A stretch of DNA of 21,608 nucleotides, from contig JAAYLY010000111.1 of the NCBI GenBank assembly GCA_012521625.1, positions 1 through 21,608 on the forward strand. Direction: 5' to 3'. Origin of the DNA: Tissierellia bacterium. Lineage in GTDB: Bacteria; Bacillota; Clostridia; Tissierellales; Tissierellaceae. Positions 1-7,096 of this stretch are shown here, piece by piece. Made by a program: the position numbers and the translations under genes. The notes below the pieces were generated by a model, which ran no database searches, had not been told where the DNA came from, and saw only the letters and a program-made list of their open reading frames with translations. Position 1 is the first letter of the stretch. The number at the start of each line of letters is the position of its first letter.

Positions 1-1
1 G

Positions 2-952
2 AGCAGGATGGATTTATCCATCATTTCTAGGCTGGAAAGGGAGATAAGGCTAAAGGACTATGATATAATCCACTGCCATGGGGCTAGGGCTAATTTCGTC
101 GGTATGCTTTTAAGGCCAAAGGTAAACAAGCCCTTGGTAACTACCATCCATAGCGATTATGAATTGGATTTTAAGGATAACTTCTATAAACGACTGATCT
201 TTACCAACTTAAATAAGATGGCTTTGAAACGCTTCGATTATTATATAGCCATATCCGACTCCTTCAAGGAAATGTTAGTGGAGAGGGGTTTTAAGGCTGA
301 AAGGATCTTTACCGCCTATAATGGTATAGATTTGGATGAAGAGATGGATTATATATCTAAGGAAGATTTTCTAAGGAGGTATGGAATCCACGGAGCTGGG
401 AAGACCATAGTTGGAATTGCTGCCAGATTAGACCAGGTAAAGGACCATGAAACCTTTATTAAGGCGGCTGAGCTGGTATTAAGGAAGAGGAAGGATGTAA
501 TATTTTTAATTGCTGGTGACGGTAATGAAGGAAAGAAGTTAAAAGCCATGGCTGAGGATTTGGGAATAGGAGACTATGTCCATTTTCTTGGATTTGTTAA
601 GGACCCCTATTCGTTTTTTAATGCCATAGACATCAATACCCTAACATCCATCAGCGAAAGCTTTCCCTACGTAATTCTGGAAGGTGCCAGGATGAAGAAG
701 ACCATCATATCAACTAGAGTTGGTGGAGTGGTTAAGCTTATAAAAGAAGGGCAAAATGGCTATATAATCGATGTTGGTGATTATAAAGCCCTGGCCAATA
801 GGATAGAGTTATTATTAGATGATAAGGAAAAGATAAGGATTATGGGTGAAAAACTATATGAAGATGTGGTGGAGAATTATTCTTCCCAACCTATGGCTAG
901 GAGACATCTGGAAATTTATGAAAATATTTTAAAGAAGACAGAGGTATCTTAA
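2..952 (+). CDS. Glycosyltransferase family 4 (GT-B), 5' end cut by window edge
   Basis: Transfers a sugar from a nucleotide-sugar donor, probably onto a lipid-linked wall polymer precursor at the cytoplasmic membrane face. The reading frame is open to the left edge, so the ATG at position 8 is probably internal; about 60 N-terminal residues are missing compared with typical GT4 enzymes of about 370 residues. The visible part has the end of the N-terminal Rossmann domain (DIIHCHG, then TTIHSDYEL) and the C-terminal donor domain, with GIAARLDQVKDHETFI and an EX7E-type motif (ESFPYVILE) followed by STRVGG. It lies 44 bases before csaB and is probably in the same operon, so a role in secondary wall polysaccharide synthesis is inferred. 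Sugar specificity cannot be read. The family is confident, the pathway moderate. Confidence 0.88.
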   Translation, partial: SRMDLSIISRLEREIRLKDYDIIHCHGARANFVGMLLRPKVNKPLVTTIHSDYELDFKDNFYKRLIFTNLNKMALKRFDYYIAISDSFKEMLVERGFKAERIFTAYNGIDLDEEMDYISKEDFLRRYGIHGAGKTIVGIAARLDQVKDHETFIKAAELVLRKRKDVIFLIAGDGNEGKKLKAMAEDLGIGDYVHFLGFVKDPYSFFNAIDINTLTSISESFPYVILEGARMKKTIISTRVGGVVKLIKEGQNGYIIDVGDYKALANRIELLLDDKEKIRIMGEKLYEDVVENYSSQPMARRHLEIYENILKKTEVS

Positions 953-996
953 CTTTTAATGGAAGAAGCAGAGATATAACAAAAAGGAGAATAATT

Positions 997-2106
997 ATGG
1001 GTTCAACTAGATCGATACTTATGTCTGGTTATTATGGTTTTGACAATAGTGGTGATGATGCCATATTAAAAGCTATTATAAAGGATATTAGGACTATGGA
1101 TGATTCTGTAGATATAGTAGTCCTGTCTAAGGATCCGCCTAAGACTAAATCCATGTATAATGTAAAGGCAGTAGATAGATTTAACCTTAGGGAGGTAATT
1201 AAGGCCATAAAGGATACCTCACTACTTATCAACGGCGGCGGAAGCCTATTACAGGATATAACTAGTACCAGGTCTTTGCTCTACTATCTTGCTCTAATGA
1301 TGCTGGCCAAGCTCTTTAGAAAGCCAGTAATGGTCTATGCCAACGGCATAGGGCCTATTAAGCGTAAGTTTAATAGGTATCTAACCAGGTTAATCCTAAA
1401 CAGGGTAGACCTAATTACCCTAAGGGATGAGGATTCCAGAGAATATCTTAGGAAGATGAAGGTTGAAAATGCCAATATCCTAGTAACAGCAGATCCTGTT
1501 TTTACCTTGGAAGCCGCCGATGAAAGGCGGATAGGGGAGATCTTTCAAAGGGAAGGGATTCAACAACATGGAAAGTTCATAGGCATATCCATTAGAAAGT
1601 GGAAGCTGGCTAATAATCTAGTGGAAGTGGTCTCTAAAACCATAGATACAATAATAGAAAGATATGGTGTAGGTGTAATCTTAATTCCTATGCATTATCC
1701 GGAGGATTTGGATATAAGCTTAGAGCTTTTAGATAGGGTAAAAAGTCCAAATGCCTATGTATTAAGGGATAAGTATAGTGTGGAAGAGATTATGGGGGTT
1801 ATTAGCAAGTTGGACCTGATAGTGGCTATGAGACTGCATTCCTTAATTTATGCTGCCGGGCAGGAGGTGCCTATGGTTGGGTTGGTATATGATCCAAAGG
1901 TAGAGGGGATCCTTAAGTCCTTAGGCATGGAATATATGTCGGATGTGGAGAATTTAGCATATGATGAATTAATTTCTAATATAGATGCAGCTTGGAATAA
2001 TAGGGAAGGCTTAAGGGAGATTCTTAAACAGCAGGATAAGGTGTTAAAAAAGAAGGCCTTATCCAATGTAACTATGGCCTTAAAATTGTTAGAAGCAGGT
2101 GAGTAA
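997..2106 (+). CDS. csaB: Polysaccharide pyruvyl transferase CsaB
   Basis: Adds a pyruvate ketal from phosphoenolpyruvate to a secondary cell-wall polysaccharide; in CsaB organisms this modification lets SLH-domain proteins bind the wall. The 369 residues match the usual CsaB length. The N-terminus has the family's GYYGFDNSGDDAIL stretch, followed by LINGGGSLLQD near residue 80, YANGIGPI near 115 and a C-terminal RLHSLIYAA segment before PMVGLVYDPKV. The ATG is supported by an AAAAAGGAG ribosome site 7 bases upstream. The stop codon is followed directly by the ATG of the tagA-like gene, so the two are translationally adjacent and co-transcribed. No signal peptide is present, so the enzyme is cytoplasmic. 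The presence of SLH or S-layer proteins elsewhere in the genome is inferred, not seen. Confidence 0.92.
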   Translation: MGSTRSILMSGYYGFDNSGDDAILKAIIKDIRTMDDSVDIVVLSKDPPKTKSMYNVKAVDRFNLREVIKAIKDTSLLINGGGSLLQDITSTRSLLYYLALMMLAKLFRKPVMVYANGIGPIKRKFNRYLTRLILNRVDLITLRDEDSREYLRKMKVENANILVTADPVFTLEAADERRIGEIFQREGIQQHGKFIGISIRKWKLANNLVEVVSKTIDTIIERYGVGVILIPMHYPEDLDISLELLDRVKSPNAYVLRDKYSVEEIMGVISKLDLIVAMRLHSLIYAAGQEVPMVGLVYDPKVEGILKSLGMEYMSDVENLAYDELISNIDAAWNNREGLREILKQQDKVLKKKALSNVTMALKLLEAGE

Positions 2107-2862
2107 ATGGAGAGGGTAAGCATATTTGGAGTCAACATACATAATATTACTTTGGAAGAAACAGTATCCAGATTAAGGGAATATTTGAAGGGGGAGGAAT
2201 TAAAAAGGATTTATACCCCAAATACTGAAATTGTAATGGCCGCTAAAGAGGATGAAAATTTAAAGACCTTGTTAAATAAGGGTGACTTGATCATCCCTGA
2301 TGGTATCGGACTGATCTATGGATCCAGGATTCAGGGTAAGCCCTTGAAGGAAAGGGTAACGGGCTTTGATACATCCATAGAGTTGTTGAAGATAGCCAAT
2401 GAAAAGGGCTATAGCCTCTATCTATTAGGGGGTAAGGAGGGAGTAGCTAGGGAGGCTGCTGAAAATATTAAGAAGGATTATCCTAATGTTAAGATTGCTG
2501 GCTACCACCACGGCTTCTTTAAGGGCAGCCATATAGGATTTAAGGACCATGAGGAAGAGTTGAAAATAGTTGAAGATATAAATAATAGCAATCCGGATAT
2601 CATCTTCGTAGGACTAGGCTTTCCAAGGCAGGAAATTTGGATAGATAGGAATTATAGTAGGATAAAGGGCAGGGTGATCATCGGAAATGGTGGAGTCATG
2701 GATATATTGTCAGGCAATGCCAAAAGGGCTCCGGAAATCTTCCAAAGGCTAGGTTTAGAATGGTTCTATAGGTTGATTAAGGAGCCTTCTAGGTTTAAGA
2801 GGCAGCTGGCCCTGCCTAAATTTATGTTACAGGTAATAATCAATAGGGATGCTGTAAAGTAA
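2107..2862 (+). CDS. tagA: WecG/TagA/CpsF-family glycosyltransferase
   Basis: Probably transfers N-acetylmannosamine from UDP-ManNAc to a lipid-linked GlcNAc acceptor, the linkage-unit step for wall glycopolymers, at the inner membrane face. The 251-residue length is normal. Thr37 (in TPNTEIV) and Asp65 (in IPDGIGL) fall at the positions described as functionally important in characterised TagA enzymes. GLGFPRQEIW near residue 177 and GNGGVMDILSG near 197 are family blocks. The basic C-terminal tail (WFYRLIKEPSRFKRQ) resembles the membrane-associating appendage of the family. The ATG directly abuts the csaB stop, and a terminator overlaps its own stop. The context fits secondary wall polymer rather than classical teichoic acid. 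The family call is very secure; the exact sugar is inferred. Confidence 0.92.
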   Translation: MERVSIFGVNIHNITLEETVSRLREYLKGEELKRIYTPNTEIVMAAKEDENLKTLLNKGDLIIPDGIGLIYGSRIQGKPLKERVTGFDTSIELLKIANEKGYSLYLLGGKEGVAREAAENIKKDYPNVKIAGYHHGFFKGSHIGFKDHEEELKIVEDINNSNPDIIFVGLGFPRQEIWIDRNYSRIKGRVIIGNGGVMDILSGNAKRAPEIFQRLGLEWFYRLIKEPSRFKRQLALPKFMLQVIINRDAVK

Positions 2863-2890
2863 GCTTCTGTTTAACAGAAGCTTTTAATTT
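2861..2890 (+). terminator. Rho-independent terminator after the wall-polymer operon
   Basis: A perfect 10-bp stem (2861-2870 with 2874-2883, sequence AAGCTTCTGT) has a 3-base loop and is followed by a T-rich run. It begins within the tagA-like stop codon. Confidence 0.85.
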
Positions 2891-2909
2891 AGCAGATAAT
2901 TAAGCATGT

Positions 2910-2954
2910 ACTAATATTATATTAATAAATAGGTCATATTTATCCTATATTAGT
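2910..2954 (+). repeat. Nested AT-rich inverted repeat upstream of the PrcB-like gene
   Basis: An outer arm ACTAATAT (2910-2917) pairs with ATATTAGT (2947-2954). Inside it, ATAAATA (2925-2931) pairs with TATTTAT (2937-2943) around a GGTCA loop. It could be an operator or a leader stem. There is no U-tract after it, so it is not a terminator. Function unknown. Confidence 0.4.
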
Positions 2955-2978
2955 GGTATTCTACTGTTCTAAAGATTT

Positions 2979-3018
2979 CCTCCTGTAAATATACTTATAT
3001 TGATATATTAATTGGAGG
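2979..3018 (+). promoter_or_regulatory. Possible ribosome-site-masking hairpin of the PrcB-like gene
   Basis: CCTCC at 2979-2983 is complementary to the ribosome site GGAGG at 3014-3018. An inner 6-bp stem, AATATA (2988-2993) with TATATT (3004-3009), brings them together, separated by a 4x4 internal loop. If the mRNA starts upstream of 2979 the ribosome site could be hidden. Pairing is visible; function is inferred. Confidence 0.35.
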
Positions 3019-3026
3019 TAATATAT

Positions 3027-3464
3027 ATGAGGAAATATGTAATCGTAGGCTTAGTCTTAGTACTTATTATGCTTAGTTTACTACTTCCTAAGATACTTGG
3101 TAAGGGTGAAGACCTAGTAAAATTTAAAACCCTAAGTGAAGAGGAAGTGCCAGAAAAAATTATGGAGATGCTGCCCCAATATGTTATGGAAGAGCGGGCC
3201 CTGGCTTGTAAGTATAGGGATGACATCTACGTAATAGTTACAAGAGGGGAGAAAAAATCCTTAGGCTACTTTGTAGATATAGAAAAGATAGTTAAGGAGA
3301 AAAATGAAAGGGGTAACTTCGACATCATAGTCTATGCCCAGTACATAGATCCTAACCCTAATGAAGTACTGCCTCAGGAGTATGATTATCCTACTATTAT
3401 AGTAAAGACTAACCTAAAGGAAATGCCAGACCAGATCCATCTGGAGATAGAGTATTTGGATTAG
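3027..3464 (+). CDS. Membrane-anchored PrcB-like small protein
   Basis: A 145-residue protein with one N-terminal hydrophobic segment (about residues 4-22), probably a signal anchor, then a soluble extracytoplasmic part. Residues 60-143 (YVIVTRGEKKSLGY, then DIIVYAQYIDPNP, then PTIIVKTN) resemble the PrcB C-terminal domain, found in treponemal PrcB and many Firmicute lipoproteins; its biochemical role is not settled. An upstream TTG at 3012 is in frame but sits inside the ribosome site itself (GGAGGT, 3014-3019), so the ATG at 3027, 7 bases after that site, is the better start. The gene stands alone between two terminators. The leader could fold over the ribosome site. The gene is secure; the family assignment is by motif shape only. 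Confidence 0.7.
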   Translation: MRKYVIVGLVLVLIMLSLLLPKILGKGEDLVKFKTLSEEEVPEKIMEMLPQYVMEERALACKYRDDIYVIVTRGEKKSLGYFVDIEKIVKEKNERGNFDIIVYAQYIDPNPNEVLPQEYDYPTIIVKTNLKEMPDQIHLEIEYLD

Positions 3465-3514
3465 GGCCTTAGGGCGAATTTATTGGAGTAATAAATTATG
3501 ATTAGAAAGAAAAT

Positions 3515-3552
3515 AAAAGGGATGGTTCATTTTTCTTGAACCATCCTTTTTT
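3515..3552. terminator. Bidirectional terminator between convergent genes
   Basis: GATGGTTCA (3521-3529) pairs perfectly with TGAACCATC (3537-3545) around a 7-base loop. The stem extends by A/T and G/C pairs to about 15 bp. T-rich tails lie on both strands, so it serves both the PrcB-like gene (+) and the CofE-like gene (-). Confidence 0.9.
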
Positions 3553-3560
3553 CAATCCCA

Positions 3561-4745
3561 TTATTCACTTGCAAAGTTATCGAAGTAACCTTGAATTAAT
3601 ACTACAGGAGTGCCCTTATCTCCACTGCCGCTGGTTAAATCGCATAGGCTTCCTATTAAATCGGTTATCTGCCTTGGGGTAGTGCCTAAGGATTCGGCTT
3701 GGTCAAGTAGGTCCACTTCCTTACTATAGATTTTTTGTTTTACCGCCTTTAAGATTTCTTCCCCTTCTAGGTGACTTAATTCCGTATCTACCACATATTT
3801 AAGCTTTATCTCATTTGGAGTACCCTTAAGGCCTTCCGTATAGCCTGGTGATACTACTGGGTCTGCCAGCTCCCAAATCCTTCCTACAGGGTCCTTAAAG
3901 GCTCCATCGCCATATACAAGAACTTCTAACTTCTTTCCAGTTCTTTCATATAATAACCTTTGGATCTCTTCCACATAATATTGGCAGTCCCTAGGGAATA
4001 GTTTTACTTCATGATCTGAAGCTAGATTAGAGCCTAAAAGGCCGTATTCAGGATTGTATCCGCTTCCATTGATTGGTTTAGTCAATATGTCGTCTAAACC
4101 ATAGATTATATTGGCTCCCGCCTTCTTAAGGATCCTCTTAGTCCTCTTTCTTTCATGTACATTTGCAACTAATATGTCTTTAGTGTATTTAAGTATAGTT
4201 CTAGGGTCGTTGGAAAAATATATATCTATATTGTCATTGGCCATTTCCCTATAAAGGCTTACATAATCTATGCCAGTAAATGGATGGGGAACCTTCTCTC
4301 CGAACATCCTCCTATAATCTTCTTCAGTCAAAACATCGGTATAGGGATTTATAGCAAGTTCGTCCATTTTATCTATATCCATTAAATGGTTGCCTACTTC
4401 ATCTGCTGGATAGCTTAGTAATAGATGTATCTTCCTACCAGCCATGGCTATTCCCTTTAGTAGGATGGAAAATCTATTTCTACTTAGGATAGGAAAGACT
4501 ACTCCAATATCTCCAGGGAATTTAGAAGCCACATCCTTGGCAATATCCTCAATTGTGGCATAATTTCCTTGAGCCCTTGCAACTAAGGATTCGGTAATTC
4601 CAACTATATCTCTATCCCTTAGTTCAAAATTCTCTTCTTCTGCAGCCCTTAAAACAGAATCTACAACTATATTGATTAAATTGTCCCCTTCTTTAACGAT
4701 TGGGGTCCTTATACCTCTTGCAACGGTACCTACACACCTACTCAT
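3561..4745 (-). CDS. CofE-like gamma-glutamyl ligase family protein
   Basis: The 394-residue protein belongs to the coenzyme F420-0:L-glutamate ligase superfamily (CofE/FbiB N-terminal type), which forms GTP-dependent gamma-glutamyl amide bonds. Visible family blocks are the N-terminal GTVARGIRTPIVKEGDNL, VGITESLVARAQG near residue 49 and a mid-protein stretch with YGDGAFKDPVGRIWELADP near 278. It is much longer than archaeal CofE (about 250 residues), with extra central sequence. No other F420 gene is in the window, and F420 is not typical of this group, so the substrate is probably not F420-0. It lies 61 bases downstream of 5-formyltetrahydrofolate cyclo-ligase on the same strand, which suggests a folate-related acceptor. 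That link is inference. The ATG has a GGGGAGAG ribosome site. Family fairly secure; substrate unknown. Confidence 0.75.
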   Translation of the reverse strand: MSRCVGTVARGIRTPIVKEGDNLINIVVDSVLRAAEEENFELRDRDIVGITESLVARAQGNYATIEDIAKDVASKFPGDIGVVFPILSRNRFSILLKGIAMAGRKIHLLLSYPADEVGNHLMDIDKMDELAINPYTDVLTEEDYRRMFGEKVPHPFTGIDYVSLYREMANDNIDIYFSNDPRTILKYTKDILVANVHERKRTKRILKKAGANIIYGLDDILTKPINGSGYNPEYGLLGSNLASDHEVKLFPRDCQYYVEEIQRLLYERTGKKLEVLVYGDGAFKDPVGRIWELADPVVSPGYTEGLKGTPNEIKLKYVVDTELSHLEGEEILKAVKQKIYSKEVDLLDQAESLGTTPRQITDLIGSLCDLTSGSGDKGTPVVLIQGYFDNFASE

Positions 4746-4806
4746 ATTCTCTCTCCCCTACAAACAAATTTCTCAGACAATATATTATATCATATACTAT
4801 CTTATA

Positions 4807-5388
4807 TTAAAAACTATTTTCCTTAGCTGGGTCAATAAATTCCTTTTCTGTGATTATGAAATCAACTGGTATGTCAAAATCCTCCTTAGGAAGCTCTTCA
4901 ATAATTTGTAAGTCAAAGCAAATACCTATTGTGGTTATATTTGGATACTTTGCTAGGAATCTGTCGTAATAGCCGCCTCCGTATCCAACCCTATAGCCCC
5001 TCCTATCAAAGGCAAGGCCAGGAACTAAAATCAGATCGATCTCTTCCGGCTTAATAAGTCTGATGTAATCCTTTTTAGGAGTTAGGATATTATAAAAACC
5101 TATTTCCAGTTCATCAAAACTAAGGATTTCGCTAGGCTTAATCTCCTTAGTCTCTGGGTATGTAATGGGAACTGTTACCCTCTTACCAATTTTAAGGCTG
5201 TTCTTAATCAGCCTGTGGGTATCCACCTCATCCTTAAAGCTGATAAAGGTCATGATAGTATTTGAATTTTCATAAAATTTACTCCCTATCAATCTATGGT
5301 ATATGCTCTGGCTGTAGGCCTTATGCTCCTCTTTACTTAATTTTGCCCGCTCTTCCAGCATATGGTTCCTAATATTTTTTTTTATCAA
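4807..5388 (-). CDS. 5-formyltetrahydrofolate cyclo-ligase (MTHFS)
   Basis: A cytoplasmic enzyme that converts 5-formyl-THF to 5,10-methenyl-THF with ATP, recycling the inhibitory or stored folate form. The signature GYRVGYGGGYYDRF lies at residues 131-144. DLILVPGLAFD precedes it and a basic N-terminus (IKKNIRNHMLEERAKL) carries the usual nucleotide-binding residues. A GTG at 5395-5397 is in frame but lies inside the ribosome site GGAGTG (5400-5395), so TTG at 5388-5386, 6 bases after it, is preferred; this gives 193 residues, close to the family norm. It is the first gene of a two-gene minus-strand unit with the CofE-like ligase and is divergent from ftsE across about 120 bp. The homologue is called yqgN in Bacillus and ygfA in E. 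coli. Confidence 0.93.
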   Translation of the reverse strand: MIKKNIRNHMLEERAKLSKEEHKAYSQSIYHRLIGSKFYENSNTIMTFISFKDEVDTHRLIKNSLKIGKRVTVPITYPETKEIKPSEILSFDELEIGFYNILTPKKDYIRLIKPEEIDLILVPGLAFDRRGYRVGYGGGYYDRFLAKYPNITTIGICFDLQIIEELPKEDFDIPVDFIITEKEFIDPAKENSF

Positions 5389-5509
5389 ATAAATCACTCC
5401 AAACGGTTTATTTATCTTATAATCTATATTATAATATATTATTAAAGGAATGGCTAATTATATTCATACATCAAGAGTATGATTCATTTGACATCGAGGT
5501 GGAAAAAAA

Positions 5510-6205
5510 TTGATTAAACTAGTAAATGTCTCTAAGGTTTATGATAATGGAGTCAAAGCCTTAAAGAACGTCAACTTAGAAATAAAAAAGGGTGAATTCG
5601 TATTCTTGGTAGGTTCTAGTGGTGCTGGTAAATCTACCTTACTTAAGCTGCTTTTAAAGGAAGAGGAACCTACTGAGGGTTCAATATATTTAAACGGAAT
5701 GGATATAACTAGGGTAAGAAATAGAAGGATTCCCAACATCAGGCGTAATATTGGGGTAGTATTTCAGGACTTTAGGTTATTACATAATAAAACCGTATAT
5801 GAAAATGTGGCCTTTGCCATGGAAATTTTGGGGACTCACCCCAGGGAAATCAGGAGAAGGGTTCCTATGGTCTTGAGTATGGTGGATCTTAGCAGGAAGG
5901 CATCCTACTTTCCAGACCAGCTGTCTGGTGGAGAAAATCAAAGGGTTTCTATTGCCAGGGCAATAGTTAACAATCCACCTGTTTTAATTGCGGACGAGCC
6001 TACGGGTAACCTAGACCCTGATACTGCCTGGGAGATTATGAAGCTTTTAAATGATATAAATAGTAGGGGGACTACTATTTTGATGGCTACCCATGCTAAG
6101 GATATAGTTGACCACATGCAAAAGAGGGTTATTACCATAGAAGATGGAATATTAGTTAGAGATATAGAGAAGGGTGGTTATGACCGTGAGATTACGACTG
6201 TTTAA
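5510..6205 (+). CDS. ftsE: Cell division ATP-binding protein FtsE
   Basis: ATPase of the FtsEX ABC complex. It sits at the inner membrane face and uses ATP hydrolysis to drive conformational change in FtsX, which activates murein hydrolases outside the cell. The 231 residues match the family. Walker A is GSSGAGKST (35-43), the Q-loop glutamine is Q86 in VVFQDFRLL, the ABC signature is LSGGENQR (138-145), Walker B is VLIADEP (158-164) and the switch histidine is H195. The start is TTG, supported by GAGGTGG 7 bases upstream. Its 3' end overlaps the ftsX start by 26 bases, so the two subunits are translationally coupled. The divergent upstream region is AT-rich, and I see no convincing -35/-10 pair. 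Confidence 0.96.
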   Translation: MIKLVNVSKVYDNGVKALKNVNLEIKKGEFVFLVGSSGAGKSTLLKLLLKEEEPTEGSIYLNGMDITRVRNRRIPNIRRNIGVVFQDFRLLHNKTVYENVAFAMEILGTHPREIRRRVPMVLSMVDLSRKASYFPDQLSGGENQRVSIARAIVNNPPVLIADEPTGNLDPDTAWEIMKLLNDINSRGTTILMATHAKDIVDHMQKRVITIEDGILVRDIEKGGYDREITTV

Positions 6206-7085
6206 GAATGTCATCAAGCAAGGTTTTCAGGGTATGTGGCGTAACCGTGGAATGGGCATAGCTTCCATATCCTCTATATCGGCTGTCTTAATGATCTTGG
6301 GTGTAGTCTTGATCTTGATTTTAAGTATAAACGCCTTAGTTGTAGATACCCAGAGTAAGTTCGATGAAATTGAAATCTTCCTCTATGATGATATTACTGA
6401 TGATGAGATGGTGGCTATTGAGGACTTAGTCCGCGGAAAAGAAGGGGTATTATCCATCCTCTTTAAATCAAAGGACCAGGCCCTTGATATATATAAGGAA
6501 CAGTGGGGAGATGAGGCTTACCTCCTAGAGGGCTTAGAAGAGGATAATCCACTGCCTAATTCCTACGTAATACAGCTTAAGGATATTAGCTATGCCGATG
6601 ATATAGTAGCTGAATTAAAGAAGATGACTGGTATTGAGAAGGTCAACTATCATAAGGAAATAATAGACAAGCTTATGCTATTTGCCAACTACATTAGGGT
6701 GGGTGGTATGGTGATAATAGCTGCCTTGATTGGAGTATCCATCTTCATCATCTCCAACACTATTAAATTAACTGTAACTGCTAGGAGAAGGGAAATCAGC
6801 ATCATGAAGTATGTTGGCGCAACCAACGGCTATATCAAGGGTCCCTTTGTCATTGAAGGTCTCCTATTTGGCCTAATTGGCGCCTTAATATCTATTGGAA
6901 TAGTTTATTTTGGTTATGGTTATTTCTTCGATTCCGTCAATGGTAAGGTCTACGATATCTTCACCATAGCCCTAGTTCAACCCAACACCATTTTAACGGA
7001 TATTTCCATAATCTTTACTGCCATTGGGGCAGGTATAGGGGCTATAGGAAGTTTAGTTTCTATGAAGAGATTTCTTAACGTTTAG
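6180..7085 (+). CDS. ftsX: Cell division permease-like protein FtsX
   Basis: Membrane partner of FtsE, with 301 residues and the usual topology. A cytoplasmic N-terminus (with RNRGMGIASISSI) leads into TM1 (about 25-50). An extracytoplasmic domain of roughly 115 residues follows, the site where the hydrolase partner docks. TM2 lies near 170-195, then a TARRREISIMKYVGA coupling loop, TM3 near 215-240 and TM4 near 265-290. The start is ATG at 6180, preceded by AAGGGTGG; an in-frame GTG at 6174 is possible but lies within that site. It overlaps ftsE and ends 11 bases before the M23 peptidase gene, whose coiled-coil product is the obvious FtsX client. Confidence 0.95.
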   Translation: MTVRLRLFKNVIKQGFQGMWRNRGMGIASISSISAVLMILGVVLILILSINALVVDTQSKFDEIEIFLYDDITDDEMVAIEDLVRGKEGVLSILFKSKDQALDIYKEQWGDEAYLLEGLEEDNPLPNSYVIQLKDISYADDIVAELKKMTGIEKVNYHKEIIDKLMLFANYIRVGGMVIIAALIGVSIFIISNTIKLTVTARRREISIMKYVGATNGYIKGPFVIEGLLFGLIGALISIGIVYFGYGYFFDSVNGKVYDIFTIALVQPNTILTDISIIFTAIGAGIGAIGSLVSMKRFLNV

Positions 7086-7096
7086 GGGGAGAGGAC

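Noticed and set aside
3012..3026. TTG start adding five residues to the PrcB-like protein
   Set aside because: The TTG overlaps the ribosome site that serves the ATG at 3027.
3561..4745. Genuine coenzyme F420 biosynthesis
   Set aside because: No other F420 gene is present, the protein is much longer than CofE, and its neighbour is a folate enzyme.
5400..5509. Divergent promoters between the 5-formyl-THF cyclo-ligase and ftsE genes
   Set aside because: TATAAT-like boxes exist on both strands, but no acceptable -35 at 16-18 bp spacing; too weak in such AT-rich DNA.
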